From: an uncultured Ellagibacter sp.
Lineage (GTDB): Bacteria > Actinomycetota > Coriobacteriia > Coriobacteriales > Eggerthellaceae
Length of the DNA: 11,064 nt
Assembly (NCBI RefSeq): GCF_934636505.1
Contig: NZ_CAKUAL010000065.1
Span: 1-11,064, forward strand
Direction of reading: 5' to 3'
The stretch's first letter is position 1. Every line of letters starts with the position of its first letter. Both the position numbers and the translations under genes were made by a program. Positions 7,201-11,064 of the stretch are shown in pieces. Under the pieces are notes generated by a model. The model searched no databases. It saw nothing but the letters and a program-made list of their open reading frames with translations, and was not told where the DNA came from.

Positions 7201-7907
7201 TGAAACGCATATTCGGGGATGGCCGTGAATTCGGAGTTGTTTGGCCAGTTCACGGCTCGCAAACCTTGACACTCGCTGAACGCCGACTCGCCCATCGACT
7301 TCAGGCTGTCGGGCAGCGCGATGGTCTCGATGGCCGACTCGGCGAAAGCGCGCGAGCCAAGCCTGGCCACCTGGGAACGCTCGGCAAACGTCACGGTTTT
7401 CAGGTTCTTTCGCTCCTGGAAACCGCCGACCTCGACCACGGGGTTGCCGTCGATGGCTTCGGGAACCTCGGCCGCCGTCGCGCCATTATCGATACCGGTG
7501 ACGGTAATCTCGTTCGTTTCCCCATCGATAGTGAAGTACAGCTGGGCGGGCGTGGTTGCGCCTTCCACATACCCGCTGTCGCTTTCAGTCTTTATGCCCG
7601 CAACGCCCTTCGACGTGGCCCAGCGCTCGGCTTCCGCGTCGTAGGTCGCCTCGGACGAGTCGCCCTGAAGCGCGATGTCTTCGGTCGAGGCCGATGGGGC
7701 CGAAGCCGCCTGCTCGTTCGAAGCCGCCTGCTCGCCCGAAGCCGTGAGCTCTTGCCCGCTCGCCTTGGGCGCGCCTTCTTCCGCAACCGATGCGCCCGCG
7801 CCTTCGGTCGCCTCGGCGAACGCGGGCGCCGGCACAAGCCCGAACGCGAGCACGCATGAGAGAGCGCACGCCAGGACCTTTCTTCTCGCTTTGCTCTTCT
7901 TGCTCAT
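1212..7907 (-). CDS. Giant secreted mosaic surface protein: BspA-like LRR, Ig-like modules, helical module and three C-terminal SLH domains (2231 aa)
   Basis: The start at 7907 gives MSKKSKARRK and a hydrophobic core ending APAFA before E32, a clear Sec signal peptide, with GAGGAGG 5 nt upstream; the in-frame ATG at 7961 would bury that signal. By residue: 32-115 low-complexity linker; about 122-352 BspA-type LRRs (repeats such as IPDTVKRIESGAF); about 445-503 carboxypeptidase-regulatory-like; 505-1118 beta-rich, unrecognised; 1120-1625 mostly helical with Gly/Ala hydrophobic stretches; 1628-1713 SpaA/CarboxypepD-like (DPSGFVYEAVESN to WLPVPP); 1722-1825 SbsA/Big_5 Ig-like (IEIEFSQYMD); 1828-1930 Big_1-like (GNPLPGVRVSA); 1936-2028 chitobiase-C-like (ATIYYSTNNTCPC); 2036-2231 three SLH repeats. 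SLH domains usually bind pyruvylated secondary cell-wall polymer, so the protein should be displayed on the surface. An adhesive role is likely from BspA-like LRR and Ig modules, but the ligand is unknown. The frame is intact throughout. Confidence 0.95.
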   Translation of the reverse strand: MSKKSKARRKVLACALSCVLAFGLVPAPAFAEATEGAGASVAEEGAPKASGQELTASGEQAASNEQAASAPSASTEDIALQGDSSEATYDAEAERWATSKGVAGIKTESDSGYVEGATTPAQLYFTIDGETNEITVTGIDNGATAAEVPEAIDGNPVVEVGGFQERKNLKTVTFAERSQVARLGSRAFAESAIETIALPDSLKSMGESAFSECQGLRAVNWPNNSEFTAIPEYAFQGCKSLSDDVVASIPASVTVIGRAAFVNCASDTYGGGTDEPFTEIVIPDTVKRIESGAFRECTHVRSVVIGSGVEYIGDQAFYHLSNGAGGAIPSFEGVEVVIPQSVKSMGEDVFNNEINEADGSGQTICKRNAPLLRVMNPDFSFESGGSLELDGQRCKNPFSIGQTIIAYASNSEGTPSWIKRFADSVAGQMDEKNPGKPAYTFQWMEEQVQVSGKVPAGASVTLLQNGKRTAVEVAADGTFKALAFTNASATVCVSLAGYYDKAITRQASEMAGEWSVGEIVTSGEGANCMERVPVSRNMAVNVMAQTSLNDAGSPVYEPMALADGLTLTLSRGTTPLEEGEGKDFERQNWGFVLSETLSEANAELTLSVEPDPALKLAGATVAAKPEAGAFDVKLLKLGTATVQVKSSFAGASTVMAFDAQGKLAASGDTAFMGYDTDKATPIMKAKTPQLAAGEYTVVAVSQSGVKLTAPTLAAFELAGLEEGKQYAKTTIAIENGKDKLVVLEAPAFDVSSWRKSAGIESCGFIARSSAVVEGGEIYLRASYTLRNGTKATKLALSLADDQVEYPSASTIIRGESRDECKRFNGAFSDGALIFDLSNDDDAGASRAIDICLTPKLKQAYSVSASLTLENGATVPLGSAAFDVVSGFISLDSDEADASGNKALVYAPYDKYVALRAGDGDGSPVATGLVGGYGYASLTYNLPAGTIMNERVRLTAAYGDSEEEACTALAGKPCDTAYVKYVPRAKVSTFKVTNRGYTQTLIENGEETRKGLVTRHQLANKRNAYWTFDLTLSTANGAKLQDGLSLMVLCMGGQTVQIPLKKREEGQNAARFTGEYVDEGYLKMVKDWEEDGRPFSLGSYENVFVPQTYAISTTSLGLVVVDAEITMKKANESADKKKAEFNSVLVKGSGELADEAKAIDEEFDKLIDGIAEDLAKDSEGVSAKELASAIKSQVGSASAVLGGSGNADGITIDKMIFEDAYSPDDEWYADWAAAEANADPATKADIAAIKNAVSQNDAALKRCEDEIGKMIGVGSLTQYDSWTDAFTASLAKNAGVKVKRSKVNPSGYQQFGGNAGFKPKDDDTISGYSAYIYDNESDDEDPIYLEADFEDIAESDQQLSVDTNKIAVAASAYENITSMVTSRRKAFTALGNKVGVDELAGKVSRNLRRLKGMEVEAKMWGVSAKMKNPIGAGLGALDAGFSCYAANDAIGNYEASWTAYNQLKGDLEGLEIQRDNLARKDPKSEDDIKCLNAMNKELAEGYIFRDLLEVQAYQDESNAKVAITLTAGSAAATLASGGTAGVAIMTTGALNDASSVTANTLRAEKLNEAQANYEYARALRERSCEGKIVMNPGEMTDAQLAERAGHGDAHAQTALEARYAKYRANCAVDPSGFVYEAVESNLVEGATATIWEADDDQGANEREWNAEPYEQENPLTTNANGVFNWDVPTGWYQIRVTKAGYGEARSAWLPVPPIQLGIKLGLVSTDAPTVARANAYTDCIEIEFSQYMDASSGAVDALSLAGLDDVAFEWIEATDGAGGKKLSKVLRIKPATPLPAGSKVSLGLSGAKNYAGATVAGGTWSSGELTVGMRPAELKLNIEQGISVIEGDKAQVVAYVRDASGNPLPGVRVSAAIDSTEIASLSAGAVTTDSEGKATFDVQGVLAGLSGLFVAVDDTTLAKDVDVRVCADQVRPARPVATLGSVTLDASAPKENYVTVPWGTRLVLSAEEGATIYYSTNNTCPCRDEGRIVYAGPITLTENGYYRIAAYKEGLEDEYSERLNITVTVEGEGPGGPDEPTFSDVDYGEWYAPGVSFVVAKGLMRGYSDSDAFGVGNSLTRAELAMILWRYTDPDAAAAFVAEESKNETGLPDVANGEWYTGAANWAVSAGVINGYEGENGERTGFGPSDPVTCEQLLLILYNLKGAPTDPSSLGSITDADDISPWARTAAAWALHVELVKGYELEDGTRALVPGESIARERVAMVLRNAFELGIL
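3033..4550 (-). other. Helical module inside the surface protein (residues about 1120-1625)
   Basis: This in-frame segment changes from beta-rich modules to charged helices (MKKANESADKKKAEF, EEFDKLIDGIAEDLAKD). It contains an acidic, low-complexity break (DNESDDEDP), a Gly/Ala stretch near residues 1427-1446 (NPIGAGLGALDAGFSCYAAN) and a hydrophobic Gly/Ala/Thr stretch near 1519-1548 (ITLTAGSAAATLASGGTAG), with coiled-coil-like helices between. It ends where the DPSGFVYEAV domain begins. I recognise no named family. Borders are approximate. Confidence 0.6.
7701..7754. repeat. 18-nt tandem repeat in the linker after the signal peptide (three copies)
   Basis: Units begin at 7701, 7719 and 7737. 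The first two share CGAAGCCGCCTGCTCG exactly and differ only in their last two bases; the third is degenerate. On the coding strand they encode the hexapeptides QELTAS, GEQAAS and NEQAAS. The unit is a multiple of three, so changes in copy number would alter linker length without breaking the frame. Confidence 0.75.
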
Positions 7908-7912
7908 AGGAG

Positions 7913-7919
7913 CCTCCTC
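7913..7919 (-). promoter_or_regulatory. Shine-Dalgarno of the surface-protein gene
   Basis: GAGGAGG on the minus strand, 5 nt from the ATG at 7907. It fixes the start at MSKKSK rather than at the upstream in-frame ATG. Confidence 0.8.
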
Positions 7920-8000
7920 GCCTTCGGGGGATGAGTTTAAACCGGCAGGAAACGGTGCCAATCCATCTCATCATTATGAGAAAGCAAGTGATGTTGCCTA

Positions 8001-8018
8001 GGTTCATATATGCGAACC
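8001..8018. promoter_or_regulatory. Imperfect 18-bp palindrome, possible operator
   Basis: GGTTC (8001-8005) and GAACC (8014-8018) flank ATATATGC; 14 of 18 positions are symmetric. It overlaps the best -10 candidate of the surface-protein gene, so a bound dimeric regulator would be well placed to control it. No regulator gene in the window is an obvious partner. Confidence 0.3.
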
Positions 8019-8031
8019 AGGATGTTGACCA
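8003..8031 (-). promoter_or_regulatory. Candidate promoter of the surface-protein gene
   Basis: On the minus strand TGGTCA (8026-8031) and TATGAA (8003-8008) are 17 nt apart, each 4/6 to consensus. This would give a leader of about 90 nt. CATAAT (7973-7978) is a better -10 hexamer but lacks a matching -35 at the proper distance. Confidence 0.3.
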
Positions 8032-8060
8032 GCCCTTTTTCGAGCGCTCAAAATCGAGCC

Positions 8061-8089
8061 TTCGCCGAGGGGCGAAAGCGCCGAAGCGC
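8061..8089 (-). terminator. Tandem small hairpins after the Fe-S protein gene, probable terminator
   Basis: On the minus strand GCGC-TTCG-GCGC (8078-8089) is followed by TTTCGCC, and TTCGCC-CCTC-GGCGAA (8061-8076) is followed by a T-run within GGCTCGATTTTGAGC. They lie about 30 nt after the stop at 8120 and separate this gene from the surface-protein gene. Each stem is short. Confidence 0.4.
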
Positions 8090-8119
8090 GAAAAGGTCGA
8101 TGCGAATCCCGAAGGTTCC

Positions 8120-9502
8120 TTACGAGAAGAACGTGGCGTTCAGCCACGGACCGTATTCGCCCGTCCACATGGAGCCAAGCTGGTCGAAGACGACCGCCCA
8201 GTCGATAGTTTGCCCGAAGAACAGCTCCAGATAGTTATGGCTGTCGATCACGCGCTCGGGCGCTGCGGACAGATTCTCCTGCGCGATGGTGTACGTGCAG
8301 GTGGGGCACATGGTGACAAGCGTGTTCGCGCCCGTTGAGCGGGCTTCGTCAACCACGCGCATGACGCGGCGCTTCGTGATGTCGGGGTCGTAGCCTGCAA
8401 CGGCGCCGCCCGCCCCGCAGCACAGCGTCTGCTTGCGGCGCTCGTCCATCTCACGAATCTCAACCTGCGGCATATAGCGACGCAGCACGCCGCGAATCGC
8501 CCGGCCATGGCGCCCGTCGTGGCGATCGTGGCACGAGTCGAACACCGTGACCGAGGGCACGATCGAGGGGGAAAGCCCCGCCGCGCGAACCGCCGCGTCA
8601 ACGTCTTCCGGCATGCCATCGGCGCGCAGTGCGACCCCTGCCGTGCGCTCCATTTCGCGACCGCGCTCCAAGATGAGCTCGGGCAGCGGGATGATATCGA
8701 TATCGTCGGCCATAAGCTCGGCGAATTCTTCACCGCAACCAGGGCAAACGGTTATCATACGCGTGATGCCCGCGGCCTTTATCTGCTCGAAGATCTTCTC
8801 GCGATGCGCCGCGGCGCGATCGAAGAAGCCCGCGCTCATGAGCGGACTTCCGCAGCAGTCGTCGGACATGCACCATTTGAATCCCGCAGCGGTAAGCCAT
8901 TCGCCCACGCGGCGGGTCAGATCGGGCGCGTAGCTCACGAGCGAGCACCCGGGGAAGAACACCATATCGAACGTTCCCGGCTCGTACGCCGCCGCGTCGC
9001 GCAGTGCGACGATTTCAGGATAGCCAATGCCGAAGATGGCGCGGTAGGCGCTGAAGATATGCCATTCGTTGTCGACCATTGTGAGCTTTTCGGGCTGGTA
9101 GAGCCCCGATTGCATGAACAGCTCGCGCCAGTCGCGCATACGGTCGGGGGCGAGCATGTGAACCGCGCAGTCCGCCGTGCAGTAACCGCAGAAGCAGCAG
9201 CGGCGAAGCGCGTGGTACATGTCGTAGTTCGACTGCATGAGCTCGGCCACCGCGGCGGGGCGCTCGTCAGCGGGAAGGGACATGATGCGGTCGTACGCTT
9301 CCTGAACCGTGCCCACATCGAGGCCAGGTTCCTTGAGCACCTCGCAGCGAAGCGTGCAGCGCTTGCAATGCGCGCACTGCATCTTCTTGTTTGCCCAGCG
9401 TGAAAGCATGCTGAGCGCAGGAGAAGCCGCCTGGTCGATCTCGGCCAGCTCGTCTGCGGTCAATTTCCGCACCCTCGTTTGTTTGAATTGCCCCGTTTTC
9501 AT
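8120..9502 (-). CDS. HdrD/GlpC-like iron-sulfur protein with two 4Fe-4S and two CCG domains (460 aa)
   Basis: Residues 43-53 (CAHCKRCTLRC) and 102-112 (CCFCGYCTADC) are CxxCxxCxxxC ligands for two 4Fe-4S clusters. Two cysteine-rich CCG (DUF224) domains follow: Cys186, Cys216-217 and Cys253/256 (CPGC), then Cys324, Cys361-362 and Cys399/402 (CPTC). This order matches heterodisulfide reductase subunit D, GlpC and related subunits that carry electrons between flavoproteins or quinones and thiol/disulfide-type sites. The protein is soluble, with no membrane helices or signal peptide, and all expected cysteines are present. The ATG at 9502 puts the first cluster near residue 43, as is usual. It has no Shine-Dalgarno, and a TACACT box 7 nt upstream suggests a leaderless mRNA. 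apbE is divergent, which fits a redox context, but no partner subunit (flavoprotein or membrane cytochrome) is present, so the donor and acceptor are unknown. Confidence 0.92.
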   Translation of the reverse strand: MKTGQFKQTRVRKLTADELAEIDQAASPALSMLSRWANKKMQCAHCKRCTLRCEVLKEPGLDVGTVQEAYDRIMSLPADERPAAVAELMQSNYDMYHALRRCCFCGYCTADCAVHMLAPDRMRDWRELFMQSGLYQPEKLTMVDNEWHIFSAYRAIFGIGYPEIVALRDAAAYEPGTFDMVFFPGCSLVSYAPDLTRRVGEWLTAAGFKWCMSDDCCGSPLMSAGFFDRAAAHREKIFEQIKAAGITRMITVCPGCGEEFAELMADDIDIIPLPELILERGREMERTAGVALRADGMPEDVDAAVRAAGLSPSIVPSVTVFDSCHDRHDGRHGRAIRGVLRRYMPQVEIREMDERRKQTLCCGAGGAVAGYDPDITKRRVMRVVDEARSTGANTLVTMCPTCTYTIAQENLSAAPERVIDSHNYLELFFGQTIDWAVVFDQLGSMWTGEYGPWLNATFFS

Positions 9503-9509
9503 GAGGAAC

Positions 9510-9515
9510 AGTGTA
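9510..9515 (-). promoter_or_regulatory. Candidate -10 element for leaderless transcription of the Fe-S gene
   Basis: TACACT on the minus strand lies 7 nt before the ATG at 9502, so transcription would begin at or next to the start codon. This agrees with the lack of a Shine-Dalgarno. The -35 region (TATGCT, 17-nt spacer) is weak. Confidence 0.3.
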
Positions 9516-9735
9516 GCGCACAAGAAACCCGAAGCATACGAAGAAACGCCACGAGGCGGGGCAATCTCGCGAAAGGATAGGCAACGAACCCGAACGCGAC
9601 TCCAGGGGCGAGCAAAGCGACCCGAATGCGAGCACCCAAGCGCAAAGCGAGCGGGATACCTTTTTATCGGGCGTGGTTGCGCGCAGGCAGATTGCGTGGC
9701 GGCAAGGGAGCACAAGAGTTTGCTACCATGCAGCC

Positions 9736-9888
9736 ATGAATCGGTTCACGAACAAGGCAATCATTCCCGCATCTTGCCTGGCGGCTGCAGGCTGCGAGCT
9801 TTCGCAACGAGGAGCCACCGAGATTGCAAAAGGAACCTGCGAGCTGGCACTTTCCCTCGCCGTCGCACATTGCAAGGAGCGCGCATAG
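9736..9888 (+). CDS. Possible 50-aa ORF directly before apbE
   Basis: The frame begins MNRFTNKAIIPASCLAAAGC and ends VAHCKERA. Its stop is one base before the apbE start codon, and the apbE ribosome binding site lies within it, the arrangement expected for translational coupling. It has four cysteines (14, 20, 35, 46) and no clear signal peptide. Against it: no Shine-Dalgarno before the ATG, and third-position GC of about 59%, lower than in the firm genes nearby. A TACCAT box 6 nt upstream could give a leaderless start. It may be a real small protein, a leader peptide, or untranslated leader DNA. Apart from this ORF I see nothing definite in 9516-9889 beyond purine-rich intergenic DNA. Confidence 0.3.
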   Translation: MNRFTNKAIIPASCLAAAGCELSQRGATEIAKGTCELALSLAVAHCKERA

Positions 9889-9889
9889 C

Positions 9890-10864
9890 ATGAATGAAGC
9901 AGGCATCGCACAAGACGCGATTCCGCAAGAAGACTTCCTCGACACAAGCGGCCCCAACGAGGCAGGCATGGTCGCGCAGCGCTTCCTCGCGTTCAACACC
10001 GCAATCACGCTGCAGGCGTTCGCACCCGAGCAAGCCTGCCTCGCTGCTTTCGAGCGCGTGCGCAAGGGGGCGCGCAGGTTCGAGCGGCTCTTCTCAAGAA
10101 CGCTTCCCCATTCCGATATTTCACGCTTGAACAGGGCGAAAGGCATCCCTATCGAGATTTCGCGCGACACGGCCGACCTTTTGGAGTGCGCGCTTTCCTA
10201 CTGCGCCGACAGCGACGGGCGATTCGACATCACGATGGGCGCTGCCGTGCAACTGTGGGATCTGCGGCGCGCGATTATTCCCTCGCAGGATGCGCTTCGC
10301 GAGGCCGTCGCTCATGTCGACTGGCGCGGCGTCCGCGTATGGGAAGAGGGCGGGCGCCATTTCGCCCAGCTCACCGACCCGCAAGCTGCGGTCGACGTCG
10401 GAGGCATCGCCAAAGGATGGATCGCTGACAGGTTCATGAACGCCCTCGTCGAAACGGGGCTGGAGAACTTCCTCATCAACTTGGGAGGCAACGTGGTAGC
10501 GCACGGGGAAAAGCCCGGCGGCACAGCGTGGAATATCGGAATCCGCGACCCCATCAACGAGGGCGCTATCGTGGGAGCGGTGCCGCTTCGCGACGCGTCC
10601 GCGGTGACGAGCGGCATCTACGAACGCTGTTGCGAGGTCAACGGGAAGTTCTACCACCATATCCTCTCGCCCGAAACGGGGATGCCCGTGGAAACCGACG
10701 CCGCAGGAGCAACCGTTATCGCCAACCGATCGGTCGACGCCGAGGGGTATTCCACCACCTTGCTCGCACTTGGCACCGCGCGGGGGCTCGCCTTCGCGCG
10801 AGAACATCCCGCCATCCGCAAGGCGATTTTCGTCACGCGCAACGGGGACGTGCTTGAATCGTAG
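9890..10864 (+). CDS. apbE: ApbE-family FAD:protein FMN transferase (324 aa)
   Basis: ApbE enzymes cleave FAD and attach FMN covalently to a Thr/Ser in target redox proteins, using Mg2+. Family motifs are present in order: FDITMGAAVQLWD (112-124), VDVGGIAKGWIAD (168-180), INLGGN (196-201), WNIGIRDP (214-221), AVTSGIYER (238-246), HHILSPETGMP (256-266) and AEGYSTTLLALG (284-295). In the last motif Glu285 stands where most members have the metal-binding Asp. The start at 9890 has AAGGAG at 9874-9879 (10-nt spacer). The N-terminus has no signal peptide or lipobox, so the enzyme should be cytoplasmic, unlike many ApbE lipoproteins. It is divergent from the HdrD-like gene. The flavinylated substrate, which would carry a D(S/T)xxSGAT-type motif, is not encoded in the window. 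Confidence 0.93.
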   Translation: MNEAGIAQDAIPQEDFLDTSGPNEAGMVAQRFLAFNTAITLQAFAPEQACLAAFERVRKGARRFERLFSRTLPHSDISRLNRAKGIPIEISRDTADLLECALSYCADSDGRFDITMGAAVQLWDLRRAIIPSQDALREAVAHVDWRGVRVWEEGGRHFAQLTDPQAAVDVGGIAKGWIADRFMNALVETGLENFLINLGGNVVAHGEKPGGTAWNIGIRDPINEGAIVGAVPLRDASAVTSGIYERCCEVNGKFYHHILSPETGMPVETDAAGATVIANRSVDAEGYSTTLLALGTARGLAFAREHPAIRKAIFVTRNGDVLES

Positions 10865-10887
10865 CGGAGCCCATCGACGCTGAATTT

Positions 10888-10911
10888 CACCCCTCGTTCC
10901 GCTCGGGGGTG
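10888..10911 (+). terminator. Weak hairpin after apbE
   Basis: CACCCC (10888-10893) pairs with GGGGTG (10906-10911) around a 12-nt loop, flanked by TGAA and TTCA that could add to the stem. The following bases (TTCAATTG) are only moderately T-rich. It lies 23 nt after the apbE stop. The stronger hairpin at 10951-10976 can act as a backup. Confidence 0.4.
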
Positions 10912-10950
10912 TTCAATTGAATCGCGGAGGAAACGGAAAGCCTGAGATAC

Positions 10951-10976
10951 AAAAGACCCCGCCGAAGCGGGGTCTT
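10951..10976 (-). terminator. Intrinsic terminator of tRNA-Phe, TTCG loop
   Basis: On the minus strand AAGACCCCGC and GCGGGGTCTT form a 10-bp stem with a TTCG tetraloop, followed by a short T-run (TTTTGT when counted with the end of the stem). It starts 7 nt after the tRNA CCA end. On the plus strand the same hairpin is followed by TTGAGTTT, so it can also stop read-through from apbE. Confidence 0.85.
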
Positions 10977-10983
10977 GAGTTTA

Positions 10984-11059
10984 TGGTGGTCAGAGGGGGA
11001 CTTGAACCCTCGGCACGCGGATTTTCAGTCCGCTGCTCTACCAACTGAGCTACCTGACC
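10984..11059 (-). tRNA. tRNA-Phe (anticodon GAA)
   Basis: The 76-nt gene folds as a cloverleaf. The acceptor stem is GGTCAGG with TCTGACC (the last pair is G-U), the D arm is GCTC-AGTTGGTA-GAGC, and the anticodon arm is GCGGA-CTGAAAA-TCCGC with GAA at 34-36. The variable loop is 5 nt, the T loop is TTCAAGT, and the 3' CCA is encoded. The T stem GAGGG/CCCCC has one A-C mismatch at positions 50-64. An intrinsic terminator follows directly. It is convergent with apbE. Confidence 0.97.
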
Positions 11060-11064
11060 ATATG

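Noticed and set aside
7908..7961. Upstream in-frame ATG for the surface protein at 7961
   Set aside because: It would add 18 residues before the signal peptide and has no ribosome binding site, while the ATG at 7907 has GAGGAGG at the right distance.
8507..9403. A 298-codon open frame on the plus strand
   Set aside because: It is antisense to the HdrD-like gene, whose cysteine motifs prove the minus-strand frame. The plus-strand translation has no recognisable features.
9503..9715. Upstream extension of the Fe-S protein to 9715
   Set aside because: The extra 71 residues are Arg/Ser/Cys-rich with no domain character, and family members start shortly before the first CxxCxxCxxxC motif.
10121..10807. 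A 228-codon minus-strand frame inside apbE
   Set aside because: The plus strand carries all ApbE motifs in order, so the opposite frame is only a by-product of codon bias.
1..11064. CRISPR arrays, insertion sequences, integrases and phage genes
   Set aside because: I looked for regularly spaced repeats, transposase motifs and attachment-site duplications at the tRNA and found none. The tRNA 3' end is not repeated in the window.

Overview
The window is GC-rich (roughly 60% or more by eye) and looks like a Coriobacteriia chromosome, most likely Eggerthellaceae (an Eggerthella, Slackia, Adlercreutzia or Gordonibacter relative). The reasons are the strongly GC-biased codon use, a very large secreted mosaic surface protein with BspA-type leucine-rich repeats and terminal S-layer homology domains, an HdrD-like cysteine-rich iron-sulfur protein, and an ApbE flavin transferase. 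The genus is an inference; no marker gene in the window fixes it.

Layout from left to right. On the minus strand at the left edge is the 5' end of a NikR-type nickel-responsive regulator (1-77), preceded 12 nt upstream by a small helical protein of 84 aa (90-344), apparently one operon. Divergent from it on the plus strand is an unrecognised 154-aa protein (470-934). A gene-poor stretch (935-1211) follows. It holds two strong hairpins flanking an AT-rich core with promoter-like elements, and could encode one or two very short RNAs.

The centre (1212-7907, minus strand) is one gene for a 2231-aa secreted protein. In order it has a signal peptide, a low-complexity linker containing an 18-nt tandem repeat, a BspA-like LRR domain, beta-rich modules, a helical module of about 500 residues, a SpaA/carboxypeptidase-regulatory-like domain, two Ig-like domains, a chitobiase-C-like domain and three SLH domains. 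It has its own strong ribosome binding site and a possible promoter/operator.

Upstream on the same strand, but probably a separate transcription unit, is a 460-aa HdrD/GlpC-like protein with two 4Fe-4S motifs and two CCG domains (8120-9502). Divergent from it is apbE (9890-10864), preceded by a possible 50-aa ORF. The window ends with a convergent tRNA-Phe(GAA) gene (minus strand, 10984-11059) and its UUCG-loop terminator.

The Fe-S protein and the flavin transferase suggest flavin-based anaerobic electron transfer, but no flavinylated partner protein is encoded here. Nickel regulation, the surface protein and the redox genes do not form one obvious pathway. The most unusual items are the helical insertion in the adhesin, the hairpin-flanked AT-rich island after it, and the small protein linked to nikR.
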